From Candidatus Sumerlaeota bacterium (GTDB lineage Bacteria; Sumerlaeota; Sumerlaeia; JADFCT01): a stretch of DNA of 23,903 bases. The notes under the pieces are model-generated. The model was not told where the DNA came from, ran no database searches, and saw only the letters and a list, made by a program, of their open reading frames with translations. Of the stretch, positions 14,652-23,903 are shown one piece after another; the stretch's first letter is position 1, and every line of letters begins with the position of its first letter. Where the stretch lies: the NCBI GenBank assembly GCA_026398575.1, contig JAPLSP010000660.1:1-23903 (forward strand), read 5' to 3'. A program made the translations under genes and the position numbers.

Positions 14652-17600
14652 ATGAACAGCAAATTCAGTTTTGACTGCGGCCGGTGCGCTGGCCGCCTGG
14701 GCGCGGGAAAGACGCCTTGGAGGCGCCGCGCTTCTGCGTTCTCCGGCTTTATTTATCCTGCGGCGTTGGCGCTGGCCGGGTGTTTGATGATCGCCTGGCC
14801 CGCACGCGCAGCGGATATTCCTTTCAGCGCGCCCCAGACCATATCCAGTCTCACCTCGCTCCAGCAAAAAGGGATGCGTCTGGCTGACATGGATGGCGAT
14901 GGCGACGTGGACGTGCTGGTTGGCAGCGACACCTTTAGCATACAAGATTGCGTATGGTGGGAAAATGTCACTGGCCGGGGCGATGTATGGACGTCGCATC
15001 CGATTCCCAATTCCGTGGGGGCTTGGTATTGCGTCCCGGCGGATATTGACCGTGACGGGAAAATGGATTTCTTTACGGTCATCGAGTCTGGAACCACTTT
15101 GCCTTATTGGTGGCGCAATGTGGATGGCGCTGGCGCCACATGGACCAGCATGCCGCTCACAAACGTGGTTGCGACAGGATCGGGGTGCTCCTTCTACCCC
15201 GGCGATGCGGACGGAGACGGATCAATGGACTTCCTGGCGACGGGACAGAATGGCTATTTTTGGTATCTCAATACCAAAGGCGACGGCTCAACATGGACGA
15301 TCTCGGGCACGATTGCGTATAATTCCATGATGAACTTGTTCCCGGTTGACGTCAATGGCGATGGCAAGTTGGATGTGTACGGCTTTGGCGCCCCGCATGC
15401 GTGGTGGGACGGCAGCAATGTCGCGACCGACAGCTGGCAAAGCCACACAGTCAGCGCTATTACCACCCATCTATCCAAGGCTTTCGCGGCGGATATCAAT
15501 GGAGACAGCTATCCCGACGCGATCGCGGGAAATGGCTCCACCGGCCCGCCTCCGGGTTTGTATTGGTGGCAGAATTTGAATAGCGGGCTGGGCTGGGCGG
15601 CGCCGATCGAGATCGGCAGCAGATTTGCAGCCGACGCTGTTTTCGCAGCGGATTTGGATGGCGATGGGCGTACGGATGTCCTGGCCGGGCAATCCTCAAC
15701 TCATGAAATTATCTGGTGTGAAAACATCAATGGAGATGGTTCTGCATGGACAACCCACTCCTTGCCCGCCAGCGCCGCTTCGATCCTGTGGCTCGAGGCC
15801 GCCGACGTGGATTGCGACGGCGATCTGGATATCGTGGGGGCGGCGGCAGACGGCGAGATATACTGGTGGCGGAATCAAACCATTCACCGTGATGCGGCCT
15901 TTCCGCAAAAAATGCCCGTCAATTTTGAGCTGGATAAAGCCACATTCATTAAAGCGGCGTACATTAACCATAACGGTAATATGGATTTGGTCGTTGGCTA
16001 TAACGACGCTCTGGGCGGACAGATCGCATGGCTCGAGAACGTTGACGGGCAGGGATTGACTTGGACAACCCATACTGTGACCACGGCGCCTTACGATGGC
16101 GTGACGGCGGTGGATACGGCGGATTTCAATAAAGACGGCAAGTTGGACATCCTGGCCGCAAGCAAGAATGCAGCTAACGAGCTTGCCTGGTGGGAAAACA
16201 CCATCGGGTCCGGGCCGACATGGACGCAGAATTCCATCACCGGGACTTACAGCCTCGGATGCGGCTTTGCCCAAGCCGCGAACATAGATGGGGACGGTTT
16301 TACGGACGTTGTCGGGGCGAATTTCCTCCAGAATGCAGTCGTGTGGTGGCGCAATGAGGAGATCACCGGAAAAGTCTGGACTGAACACGTCGTGGATGCC
16401 GCATTCCCAGAGCCGGTTTGGGTGGTTGCCGCCGACATCAATCACGACGGCGCCATGGATATCGCCGCCGTCTCTTCGCTCACCGGACAGTTAGTCTGGT
16501 GGCAGAACATGGACCGCAAAGGAACGTCTTGGACTTCGCATACGGTGGGCGCCGCCTTGCCCGGCGCCAACTGCGTCGCAGCGGCCGCTGTCACGCGCGA
16601 CGGCAAGATACATTTGGTGGAATCCGCGTGCGACTTGAATGCCATCGTTCTATGGCTCAATACGGATGGCGCCGGCTTGAACTTCACTTCCGTCACGATT
16701 GACGGGAATTTCCACGCCCCGAAAATGCTTTGTGTGGCGGACCTGGACGGCGACGGCGATATGGACGTTGCGGCGCTGGGCGGGGCGCCGGATTATTTTG
16801 CATGGTGGGAAAACAAGGATGGCGGCGCGTTGACTTGGATCCGGCATCAGGAAATGCTTCCGGCGACCGACATGTCGAGTCTGGCCGCGGCGGATTTGGA
16901 CCGCGATGGGAAGGCCGATCTCATTGCCGCCCGATATCTGGGGCCCGACATCAGCTGGTGGCCAAACCAAGGCGGGCAATTCACGCTGAAAGCCAATCCG
17001 TCGGGGTTCCAGAACATTGCGCCGGGCGATACGGAACCTGTGCTGAGAATAGATGCGATCAACAACGGCCAATTGGGCGATTCTTCGCTGGGACTGGAGC
17101 AGCTGACCCTTCGGTTTAACAAGTCGGCTGGAACACCCATCTCCCAACCGGAATTGGCTGCCTTGGTTGAAAGTATCGCGATCTATCGCGACAATGGTTC
17201 CGGCCAGTTTGAGATGAGCAATGATGTTTTGATACTGACGACAGACACCAGCTCCTTGCTCGCCACGGGGCAATTGGCGATCCCCCTCGACTATATGGAT
17301 CCGCGATGTCAGGTCCCCTCCCATTCTACCCAATCTTTTTTCGTAGTCGCCAAGTTGATGGCCGGCGCCAGCGCGCAAACAGTCAATTCCTTTTGGATCG
17401 GGCATGATCCGGCCAATAGCGGCAGCGCAGCGCGCGATACGAACTCCTCGCTGCTGCTTTCCTTGGAATATTCCGCCTATTCAGAATCTTTAGTACAAGC
17501 CGTGGACCCGGCGATTCAGTTCCAATCCTCGGTCAGATCCGCCAGCGAAGGCAGTTCAGCGAGCTTGTTTGTCTCAATGAATACTACGTTGGCGTCCACA

Positions 17601-20600
17601 GTGACCGTGGACTTCAGCACGGGCGGCGGAACGGCTGTTCCCGGCCTGGATTATCAGCCGATAGCTGGAACAGTGACGTTCCTGCCAGGTCAGAATTTTC
17701 AAACGATTGAGCTCATCACGCTTGATGACGGCATGAATGGTCCGGATACGTCCTTCACCGTCACCCTGGCTTCGCCAACGTCGGGCGTCCTATTGGGGAC
17801 GCCTTCCACTTGCACCTGCTTTATTCGCGAGACAGATCCCCCGCCTTCCGTTCAGTTCGAAACCGCCGTTTCGAGCAACTCCGAATCCGTGACCTCCCCG
17901 CTCGTGCTTATAACGCTATCGGCTGCTTCGAGATTCGATGTGTCAGTCTATTGCGGCATTTCCGGCGGTGACGCCACAGCCGGCGTGGATTATTTCTACA
18001 CGCCCGGCATATTGACGTTTGCGCCTTTCACCACCACAACGGCGATTCCCCTCATTATTGTGGATGATACGCTTATTGAGCCGACGGAAAGCATAATCTT
18101 TGACCTATTGGCGCCGTCGTTTGCCAGCCTGGGGACGACTTCGGCAAGCCAGTATCTGATTCTCGATAATGATCCGGCGCCTGCGTCGCCTTCGCCCTCG
18201 CCGCTTCCTTCGCCAACGCCAACACCGCTTTCCTCGCCAACGCCAACACCGCATCCGTCGCCAACGCCCACGCCCAGCCCGAAGTGGACCCGCGTCTATC
18301 AAGGCAAGACGGGGGATAACACCCGCATGCTCTATGCCGGCGCGTGCGACGCCTCCGTGCCGGCGTTTGTGGATATTGACGGCGACGGCGATCTGGACTT
18401 GTTCGTCGGCCAGAAGCAGGGGATGCCGATGTTCCTGCGCAATGACGGAACAGCCGGCGTCGCCGGAATGACGTTCATCGCCCAGAATTTGGACTTTACC
18501 TCTCTCTCCGCGCAATACAGCACACCGGCGTTCGCCGATCTGAATGGCGACGGCCTTCCGGATCTGATCATGGGAGACAGTCTGAGCGGCGCGATTTTAT
18601 ATTTCCAAAACATCGGAACCGCGGCGGCCCCAGCCTGGCAGGATACGCCCACGATACTCGCCAGTTTCACTCCCGGCCATCGGCTGCGTCCCGCGCTGGT
18701 GGATATTGACGGCGACGGCGACCTGGATTTATTTGTCGGAAAGGAAGATGGGACCATCAGTTTCTATCTCAATGAAGGCGGGCCTCAAATTCCATTATGG
18801 ACACTGATCACTTTCTTGTATGAAGGGATTAGCGTTGCTGGTGCCGCTTCGCCGGCTTTCTGCGACATGGACGGCGACGGCGCCTATGATTTGTTCGTGG
18901 GCGATGGTACGGGCAGCATTTATTACTATCGCAATGCAGGCAGCGCCACCAACGCCGCGTTCACCTCGGGCAATATCTTCCTATCCAACATTGGCGCTAA
19001 TGCGGCGCCGGCCCTTGCGGACATTGATCACAATGGTGTCTTCGATCTCTTTGTCGGGACCGAAGCGGGAATGGTGCTGTTCTATAAAAACAAAGGTTCT
19101 GTTTCCGAGCCGTCCTTTGTCCTCGCCAAGCCACTGCTGGGCGCCATTGACGCCGGCAGCAATTCCGCGCCGGATCTGGCCGACATTGACGGCGACGGCG
19201 ATCAGGACCTTTTCATCGCCGCCGAACGTCCAGGCGTCGCGGGCGGAAGCCTGATCTCCTTTTATCGCAATACGGGCAAATCCTGGCTGACGAATTGGAG
19301 TCTGGAAAATGACGATTTGCTGGGTGGCGCCATCCCCGGCGCCGCGCCCCGCCTCGTGGATATTGACGGCGATGGCAAATTGGACCTGGCCATTGGCGAC
19401 AGGTCCGCGGGCGTCCGCTGGTTCCGGAACGCCGGCGACGGACAGACGATGCAATTTTTGGAAGTGACGACGATGACGATCCCCACGCCGGGCACGGACC
19501 CCAAGCCGGACTTCGCCGACGTGGATGGCGACGGCGCTTTGGATCTTTTCGTCGGATGCCAGAACGGCGGCGCGCGCATTTATTATATCCACAACGGCGG
19601 AGACGCTTTCGCGCCCGCGTGGGACGCGCCCCTGGATATCACATTGCTTCTGGGCGTCAGCGGCCCTGACGGCGTGGCGGTGTCGGCGGCCGACGTGGAC
19701 GGCGATGGGCGGCCGGACCTGATGCTCGCGCTGACCAGCGGCACGCTCTTGTATTGCCACTGTCTCCAGACAACTCCCTCGCTGCTGTTCGATCTCCCCA
19801 TGGAATTGCCCTTTGGCGCGGGCGAAAGCAATCCGATTCCCGTTCTGGCGGATGTGAATGGCGATCTGCGGCCCGATGTGATGTTGGGAGGCGCCAATGG
19901 CGGGGTGCGGCTTTTCCGCAATCCTATTCCCAATCTCAGAATGAAGGTCAACACCGTCACGCTCATTTCGGGCCAGAGCATGACATTCGAAACGGTCTCG
20001 GCCGTGGCGGGCCATATCTGGGAGATAACCAGAAACCAGAGTTCCGGAACGATTGATCCCGTGACCGGCGTCTATACGGCGGGTCCGAATCCGGGCGTGG
20101 ATATCGTGCGTCTGCGCGGCGCCAATGGCAGCTGGGGCGTCGTGCGCATCAACGTCGTGACCCTGCCGCAGTCCCAGGCCGCCGGCAAAGCCGTCATCAT
20201 GGCCGGACGCAAGACGGGCGATACGCTCTGGACGACGACGAATGAACTGTCCAACTATGTTTACAACATGCTGCTCTACCGGGGTTTCTTGAAGTCCAAT
20301 ATCTACTACCTGAATCCGGACGTCGCCCAGGACGTGGACGGCAACGGTTTTCAGGACGACGTGACGGCGCCTTCGACGCTCGATAATCTGGAAACGGCCA
20401 TGACCACGTGGGCGCAGGGGTCCCCGAACCTGTTTGTGTATTTCGTGGACCATGGCGGCCAGGACGACGGCGAAAGCTTTATCCGCTGCAATGAAACGGA
20501 GGTTCTTTATGCTTCGCAGCTCAATGAATGGCTGACGCATCTGCAAGACACCGGAACCAGCCTGATCGCCGTGGGGGTGGACTGCTGCCAGTCGGGAGGA

Positions 20601-23600
20601 TTCCTCACCCGATGCCACGCCACGACCGGCCCGGCGCGCATCGTTTTCTCTTCGGCCGCCTCGGACGAACCGGCCTTCTTCTCCGCCGACGGGCTGATCT
20701 CCTTCACGAATGGATTCGCCTCGGCTTCGTATCGCGGCCAGAGCATCGGCGCCGCCTTTGACGAAGCATCCGGGGCCATCAGCGCCTATCAGACGCCTCA
20801 ACTCGATGACACCGGCGACGGCGTCTATGACAAATCGGTGGATGGGGCGCTGGCCCGGGCGGCTGGGTTGGGCGTTTATGGCGTCACCGGTCCGGATGGA
20901 CCGCAGATCGGCGGGGTTTCGCCCAATCAGCGGATCACGACCGCCGGCATCCCGGTTACTATCTGGGCCAGCGACGTCTCCTCGCCCTACGCGATCGAAA
21001 GAGTCTGGGCGACGATCACGCCGCCGCGCCTCGTTTCCGGTTCGCGCCTGACGCCGGACGTTCCCATCCTGACGCCTCCGCAGATGGAACTGGCGTGGAA
21101 CAACATGCGCAATCGCTACGAAGCGACAACCAACACATTTATGCAGTTGGGCGCGTATCTGGTGAACGTGTATGCGCGCGACATCAACGGCGGGCTTTCC
21201 TATCCCAAGCAAACCTATGTGCTCCAGAGCGAGGCCAAGGAGAAGGCGATCATCCTGTGCGGGCCGGGAGACTTCGACCTCACAACGCCCTGGTCCAACT
21301 GCGATCATACGGCCCGCATGGCATATCAAACCCTGCAGGCGCGCTGGCTTTTGGATGAGGACATCACGTATCTGAGCGTCTCGACGGACACGCTCGTGGA
21401 CGGCGCGCCCAACAAGATAAACCTGGCCGCGGCCATCGCCGCCGCCGCAGGCATGGACCAACTGACGATTTACCTGATCGGCAATGGCTCAACGCAAAGC
21501 CTCGATCTCAACGGCAACGACCTGCCCGACGCCGCCGACCTGAAGCCGGGCGATCTGCAAGCCATGATCACCGCCCTGCAATTGGCGTCCACGATCAAAG
21601 TCGTGGTGGTGCTGGAGTTCAAACATGCGGGCGCATGGCTGGCTTCGCTCACGCCGCAGGGCGCCAATGCCCGCGTCGTCATCGCCTCGTGCGCCGGCGG
21701 CGAACAGGCCGCGCTCTGGGCCAATGGGACCGTTTCATTCTCGCAGTATTTCTTCGACAAGATTCTCGCCGGAAACAGCGTGCGCGCCGCCTTCAATTCC
21801 GCCCGCACGGCGATCCGGGGCGTCACCAGCGAAAACCAGAATCCCCAATTGGATGACGACGGCTCTGGCACGGCCACCAAGCGCGACGGCCCGCTGGCGC
21901 AAGTGACGTATATCGGCTCGGCGTTCACGCCGCAGGCCGACGCGCCCATCATTGGCCGCTATCCGCGCTACGTCCCGCTGACGTCGAATACCGCCCTTTT
22001 ATGGGCCTCCGACGTCTGGGATGGCGATGGCATTTCCGCCGTGTATGCCAAGATCATCGGCGCGGGAGATATCCTGGCGGGAGACATGGTTATCGTCAAT
22101 CTCAGCTATAGCACGGCGACGGCCCGCTGGGAAGCCGTCTATGACGGTTTCATTTTGAAAAAGCGCTACATGGTTTTCTATTTCGCGCGCGACCGCAAAG
22201 GCAATGTCTCGAATCCTTACGCCGCCGTTTATGCGCCGGCGGGATTGAGCCTGGACGATGACTTCGACCAGCTGTTTGGCGACAATACGCCGGCCACCCT
22301 GAATTTCATGACCAGCGCGAGCCTGACGCAAACCCACAACTTCAACAAGGCGGGCGACGCGGATTGGGCGATCTTCAACGCGACCTCCAACCGATGGTAC
22401 ACCATTCGCGTCAGCGATCAGGCCGCCCGCTGCGATGCGATTGCTTTTCTCTATTATTCCGGCAATCTGCGCGTCCCGGATATTGCGCGCGACGACAATT
22501 GGGCCGGCGGAGGGGACGAAGTGATCTCCTGGTGGTCGGGCGCCACGTCCGGCGCCGTCTTTGTCAAGATCGCTCAAAGCCCCGACGCCGATGATCTGTA
22601 TGGCGATGCGACAACCTATGTCCTGACGATTTCGAGCGATTGGGGCGACAACGCCGGGCTCTCAACCCTTTCCCCGACAACGATGGGCTACATCGGGTCC
22701 TCGGGAGGAACGCTGTCGGCGGGTTCCACGGGCCTCTACACGATGAGCTCCCTTTCGGTTCCGAGCGGGGCGCTGGGAAGCGACGTGCGCTTTGGCTTGA
22801 GCTCGACGGGCGACGTCGGGACCAGCCCTTACTATAATTATACAACCGCCTGGCTCTCCGCTCATCCGAACAACGCCAGCCTTTTCCAGCTCATGCTGAC
22901 AACGCCGGTTTCTTTCACCGCTTCCGCCGCCATCGCCGTGCAGTTCGTCAACGATGAATCCGCTTTCCCTGGTTTCCCCGTGCGCGATCTGCCGGCGGGA
23001 CACACCGCCTCCGAGATGCGCATCTTTACCTGGACCGGCGCCCAATGGCAATTGTTGCCGGGAACACAGACCGTCGTTGGGAATACCGTCACCGGCGCCA
23101 TTACGCAGGCCGGGGAAATCGGCCATGAAAGCGGCTTCAATGTCAGTCTGTTCGCCGTGGCGCCAGGGCCTCCCGCGCCTTCGCCGACGCCGCATCCGAC
23201 TCCATCACCGACGCCGCATCCAACGCCGTCGCCGACGTTGCATCCATCGCCGACGCCGTCGCCAACGCCGCATCCAACGCCGTCGCCAACGCCGTCGCCA
23301 ACGCCGACTCCCAAAGGAACCGTCCATGTTTCCGTCGAACCAACTTCGGCGGCCTGGTCATTGCAGGACGGGCAGGGCGGAACGCACCCGGGCAGCGGCA
23401 ATCAGACTCTGAACACCATTCCCGCGGGATTGATCACGCTGACCTGGCAGCCTCTGAGCGGATTCGACACGCCAACGACGAATCCCGCAAGCCAGACCTT
23501 AACCAACGGGGGAAGCGTATCGTTCGTTGGGCGCTACACCTTGCCGCAATCGCTGTTGAGGAATTATTTGTCCGGGCGGGGGGGATCGCTCACGTCCGAC

Positions 23601-23681
23601 CAATTGCGCGCCGCCGATATCAACAGCGACGGCCGCATAGACATCAGTGATCTCATCGCGCTGATTCAGATGGGGCGATGA
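14652..23681 (+). CDS. Giant exported FG-GAP / tandem legumain-like (clan CD) protein with dockerin-like tail
   Basis: A 3009-residue exported protein; GAGG at 14643-14646 precedes ATG 14652, and the signal ends WPARA before AD (a LAGC lipobox-like site lies inside). FG-GAP/VCBS block 1 (about 55-775) has some 14 calcium-loop motifs such as DMDGDGD with WWxN repeats. Two Calx-beta domains (about 955-1172) and a PSPTP linker (1175-1210) follow. FG-GAP block 2 (1211-1757) has about 10 units. Next is a legumain-like domain (from 1845) with the dyad H1934 (YFVDHGG) and C1979 (VDCCQSGG). A homologous domain (from 2198) has N2278 and K2324 at those places. An Ig-like segment follows each. Then come a PPC-like domain (about 2534-2660), a possible ZU5-like segment, a linker (2838-2887), a PEGA-like domain, and one EF-hand dockerin loop (D2989-D3000). 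Likely a surface protease or adhesin; domain edges are approximate. Confidence 0.82.
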   Translation: MNSKFSFDCGRCAGRLGAGKTPWRRRASAFSGFIYPAALALAGCLMIAWPARAADIPFSAPQTISSLTSLQQKGMRLADMDGDGDVDVLVGSDTFSIQDCVWWENVTGRGDVWTSHPIPNSVGAWYCVPADIDRDGKMDFFTVIESGTTLPYWWRNVDGAGATWTSMPLTNVVATGSGCSFYPGDADGDGSMDFLATGQNGYFWYLNTKGDGSTWTISGTIAYNSMMNLFPVDVNGDGKLDVYGFGAPHAWWDGSNVATDSWQSHTVSAITTHLSKAFAADINGDSYPDAIAGNGSTGPPPGLYWWQNLNSGLGWAAPIEIGSRFAADAVFAADLDGDGRTDVLAGQSSTHEIIWCENINGDGSAWTTHSLPASAASILWLEAADVDCDGDLDIVGAAADGEIYWWRNQTIHRDAAFPQKMPVNFELDKATFIKAAYINHNGNMDLVVGYNDALGGQIAWLENVDGQGLTWTTHTVTTAPYDGVTAVDTADFNKDGKLDILAASKNAANELAWWENTIGSGPTWTQNSITGTYSLGCGFAQAANIDGDGFTDVVGANFLQNAVVWWRNEEITGKVWTEHVVDAAFPEPVWVVAADINHDGAMDIAAVSSLTGQLVWWQNMDRKGTSWTSHTVGAALPGANCVAAAAVTRDGKIHLVESACDLNAIVLWLNTDGAGLNFTSVTIDGNFHAPKMLCVADLDGDGDMDVAALGGAPDYFAWWENKDGGALTWIRHQEMLPATDMSSLAAADLDRDGKADLIAARYLGPDISWWPNQGGQFTLKANPSGFQNIAPGDTEPVLRIDAINNGQLGDSSLGLEQLTLRFNKSAGTPISQPELAALVESIAIYRDNGSGQFEMSNDVLILTTDTSSLLATGQLAIPLDYMDPRCQVPSHSTQSFFVVAKLMAGASAQTVNSFWIGHDPANSGSAARDTNSSLLLSLEYSAYSESLVQAVDPAIQFQSSVRSASEGSSASLFVSMNTTLASTVTVDFSTGGGTAVPGLDYQPIAGTVTFLPGQNFQTIELITLDDGMNGPDTSFTVTLASPTSGVLLGTPSTCTCFIRETDPPPSVQFETAVSSNSESVTSPLVLITLSAASRFDVSVYCGISGGDATAGVDYFYTPGILTFAPFTTTTAIPLIIVDDTLIEPTESIIFDLLAPSFASLGTTSASQYLILDNDPAPASPSPSPLPSPTPTPLSSPTPTPHPSPTPTPSPKWTRVYQGKTGDNTRMLYAGACDASVPAFVDIDGDGDLDLFVGQKQGMPMFLRNDGTAGVAGMTFIAQNLDFTSLSAQYSTPAFADLNGDGLPDLIMGDSLSGAILYFQNIGTAAAPAWQDTPTILASFTPGHRLRPALVDIDGDGDLDLFVGKEDGTISFYLNEGGPQIPLWTLITFLYEGISVAGAASPAFCDMDGDGAYDLFVGDGTGSIYYYRNAGSATNAAFTSGNIFLSNIGANAAPALADIDHNGVFDLFVGTEAGMVLFYKNKGSVSEPSFVLAKPLLGAIDAGSNSAPDLADIDGDGDQDLFIAAERPGVAGGSLISFYRNTGKSWLTNWSLENDDLLGGAIPGAAPRLVDIDGDGKLDLAIGDRSAGVRWFRNAGDGQTMQFLEVTTMTIPTPGTDPKPDFADVDGDGALDLFVGCQNGGARIYYIHNGGDAFAPAWDAPLDITLLLGVSGPDGVAVSAADVDGDGRPDLMLALTSGTLLYCHCLQTTPSLLFDLPMELPFGAGESNPIPVLADVNGDLRPDVMLGGANGGVRLFRNPIPNLRMKVNTVTLISGQSMTFETVSAVAGHIWEITRNQSSGTIDPVTGVYTAGPNPGVDIVRLRGANGSWGVVRINVVTLPQSQAAGKAVIMAGRKTGDTLWTTTNELSNYVYNMLLYRGFLKSNIYYLNPDVAQDVDGNGFQDDVTAPSTLDNLETAMTTWAQGSPNLFVYFVDHGGQDDGESFIRCNETEVLYASQLNEWLTHLQDTGTSLIAVGVDCCQSGGFLTRCHATTGPARIVFSSAASDEPAFFSADGLISFTNGFASASYRGQSIGAAFDEASGAISAYQTPQLDDTGDGVYDKSVDGALARAAGLGVYGVTGPDGPQIGGVSPNQRITTAGIPVTIWASDVSSPYAIERVWATITPPRLVSGSRLTPDVPILTPPQMELAWNNMRNRYEATTNTFMQLGAYLVNVYARDINGGLSYPKQTYVLQSEAKEKAIILCGPGDFDLTTPWSNCDHTARMAYQTLQARWLLDEDITYLSVSTDTLVDGAPNKINLAAAIAAAAGMDQLTIYLIGNGSTQSLDLNGNDLPDAADLKPGDLQAMITALQLASTIKVVVVLEFKHAGAWLASLTPQGANARVVIASCAGGEQAALWANGTVSFSQYFFDKILAGNSVRAAFNSARTAIRGVTSENQNPQLDDDGSGTATKRDGPLAQVTYIGSAFTPQADAPIIGRYPRYVPLTSNTALLWASDVWDGDGISAVYAKIIGAGDILAGDMVIVNLSYSTATARWEAVYDGFILKKRYMVFYFARDRKGNVSNPYAAVYAPAGLSLDDDFDQLFGDNTPATLNFMTSASLTQTHNFNKAGDADWAIFNATSNRWYTIRVSDQAARCDAIAFLYYSGNLRVPDIARDDNWAGGGDEVISWWSGATSGAVFVKIAQSPDADDLYGDATTYVLTISSDWGDNAGLSTLSPTTMGYIGSSGGTLSAGSTGLYTMSSLSVPSGALGSDVRFGLSSTGDVGTSPYYNYTTAWLSAHPNNASLFQLMLTTPVSFTASAAIAVQFVNDESAFPGFPVRDLPAGHTASEMRIFTWTGAQWQLLPGTQTVVGNTVTGAITQAGEIGHESGFNVSLFAVAPGPPAPSPTPHPTPSPTPHPTPSPTLHPSPTPSPTPHPTPSPTPSPTPTPKGTVHVSVEPTSAAWSLQDGQGGTHPGSGNQTLNTIPAGLITLTWQPLSGFDTPTTNPASQTLTNGGSVSFVGRYTLPQSLLRNYLSGRGGSLTSDQLRAADINSDGRIDISDLIALIQMGR
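18174..18281 (+). repeat. Pro/Thr/Ser linker-coding repeat inside the giant gene
   Basis: Tandem degenerate units such as CCTTCGCCAACGCCAACACC code for a PSPTPTP linker between the Calx-beta domains and the second FG-GAP block. Confidence 0.85.
23163..23315 (+). repeat. Pro/Thr/Ser linker-coding repeat near the 3' end of the giant gene
   Basis: Tandem degenerate units alternating ACGCCGCATCCAACGCC and GTCGCCAACGCC code for the PTPHPTPSP linker before the PEGA-like and dockerin-like parts. Such repeats can change length by slippage. Confidence 0.85.
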
Positions 23682-23722
23682 GCTTAGCGCTAATCTTCTT
23701 TCGATAGCTGAGCTGCGGATAG

Positions 23723-23775
23723 GCGTACCATCCCTGGAGGGGATGAATTTGAGTAGAGCGCACCATCCCCGGAGG
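23723..23775. repeat. 18 bp direct repeat pair with CATCCC...GGGATG hairpin
   Basis: Two 18 bp units, GCGTACCATCCCTGGAGG (23723-23740) and GCGCACCATCCCCGGAGG (23758-23775), are spaced 35 bp apart with two mismatches. The first also forms a CATCCC/GGGATG stem (23729-23745). The pair lies between the 3' ends of two convergent genes, so it might act in termination, or be a small member of a dispersed repeat family. Confidence 0.6.
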
Positions 23776-23789
23776 TCCTGTGTCCTATG

Positions 23790-23903
23790 TCAAGCGGCTT
23801 TTAGCCACTTTTCATCAATAGTTTTCCACAGGTTCTTAACATCGCGATGCTCCTGAACGAAAATTTTCCACAGGCTGTTATGATGGATCACGATCTGGCC
23901 TAT
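23790..23903 (-). CDS. 3' end of an unidentified minus-strand gene (partial)
   Basis: The minus strand is open from the window edge to a TGA at 23790-23792. The 37 residues end NLWKTIDEKWLKAA, with an internal LWKIF/LWKTI echo. The composition looks protein-like (mixed charged and hydrophobic, helix-prone). The frame is short enough to be open by chance, so this is moderate evidence only. The gene would be convergent with the giant gene. No family can be named from so little sequence. Confidence 0.45.
   Translation of the reverse strand: MGQIVIHHNSLWKIFVQEHRDVKNLWKTIDEKWLKAA

Noticed and set aside
18981..21461. 826-codon open frame on the minus strand opposite the giant gene
   Set aside because: Its translation is rich in Arg, Gly and His with no domain, as expected from the antisense of GC-biased codons. 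The plus frame has clear FG-GAP and legumain-like motifs. Similar antisense frames at 6619-8073, 1235-2623 and 11138-12463 were rejected for the same reason.
23820..23875. Two TTTTCCACAG repeats resembling DnaA boxes
   Set aside because: They lie in the partial minus-strand frame and encode the repeated LWK residues. No dnaA, dnaN or AT-rich unwinding region is nearby, so an origin is not supported.

Overview
The window reads as chromosomal DNA of an uncultured-type Gram-negative bacterium of moderately high GC. Exported proteins dominate. Marks include Tat and Sec signal peptides, FG-GAP/VCBS propeller repeats, Calx-beta domains, Pro/Ser/Thr-rich linkers and single-repeat dockerin-like tails. 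Together with DUF1080, DUF4838 and FAD_oxidored proteins, this mix is typical of the Planctomycetota/Lentisphaerota/Verrucomicrobiota side of the tree and of Sumerlaeota/Hydrogenedentota-like lineages. No rRNA, tRNA or marker gene is present, so the phylum is an inference.

Left part (1-8406): a NIF3-family metal protein with an export-like N-terminus, a Tat-exported FAD-dependent oxidoreductase, a small flavodoxin, a 41-residue single-span membrane protein, a secreted DUF1080 (3-keto-disaccharide hydrolase-type) protein, a secreted SGNH-like protein with linker, Ig-like domain and dockerin-like tail, and on the minus strand a secreted DUF4838 protein. This looks like polysaccharide or sugar-derivative use outside the cytoplasm. 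The genes are separated by four copies of a palindromic repeat family: two intact long hairpins sharing an identical 102 bp segment, one collapsed copy and one more intact long hairpin. All four share a 5' motif. Their 3' tails are close in copies 3 and 4 and diverged in copies 1 and 2.

Middle (8407-10922): a divergent intergenic region with repeat copy 4, a secreted protein that looks like a tandem SIS-fold protein, and a second, unrelated inverted pair of palindromic repeats.

Right part (10858-23681): a good sigma70-type promoter followed by a tightly packed set of three genes. These are a 68-residue excisionase/MerR-type HTH protein, a 1153-residue class III adenylate cyclase fused to a zinc ribbon, an AAA-type ATPase and TPRs, and a giant 3009-residue exported protein. 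The giant carries two FG-GAP blocks, two Calx-beta domains and two tandem legumain-like (clan CD) domains. The first has the His/Cys pair; in the second the same positions are Asn and Lys. PPC-like, PEGA-like and dockerin-like regions follow. This putative signalling-plus-surface-protease operon is the most unusual thing here. The right edge holds the 3' end of a minus-strand gene.
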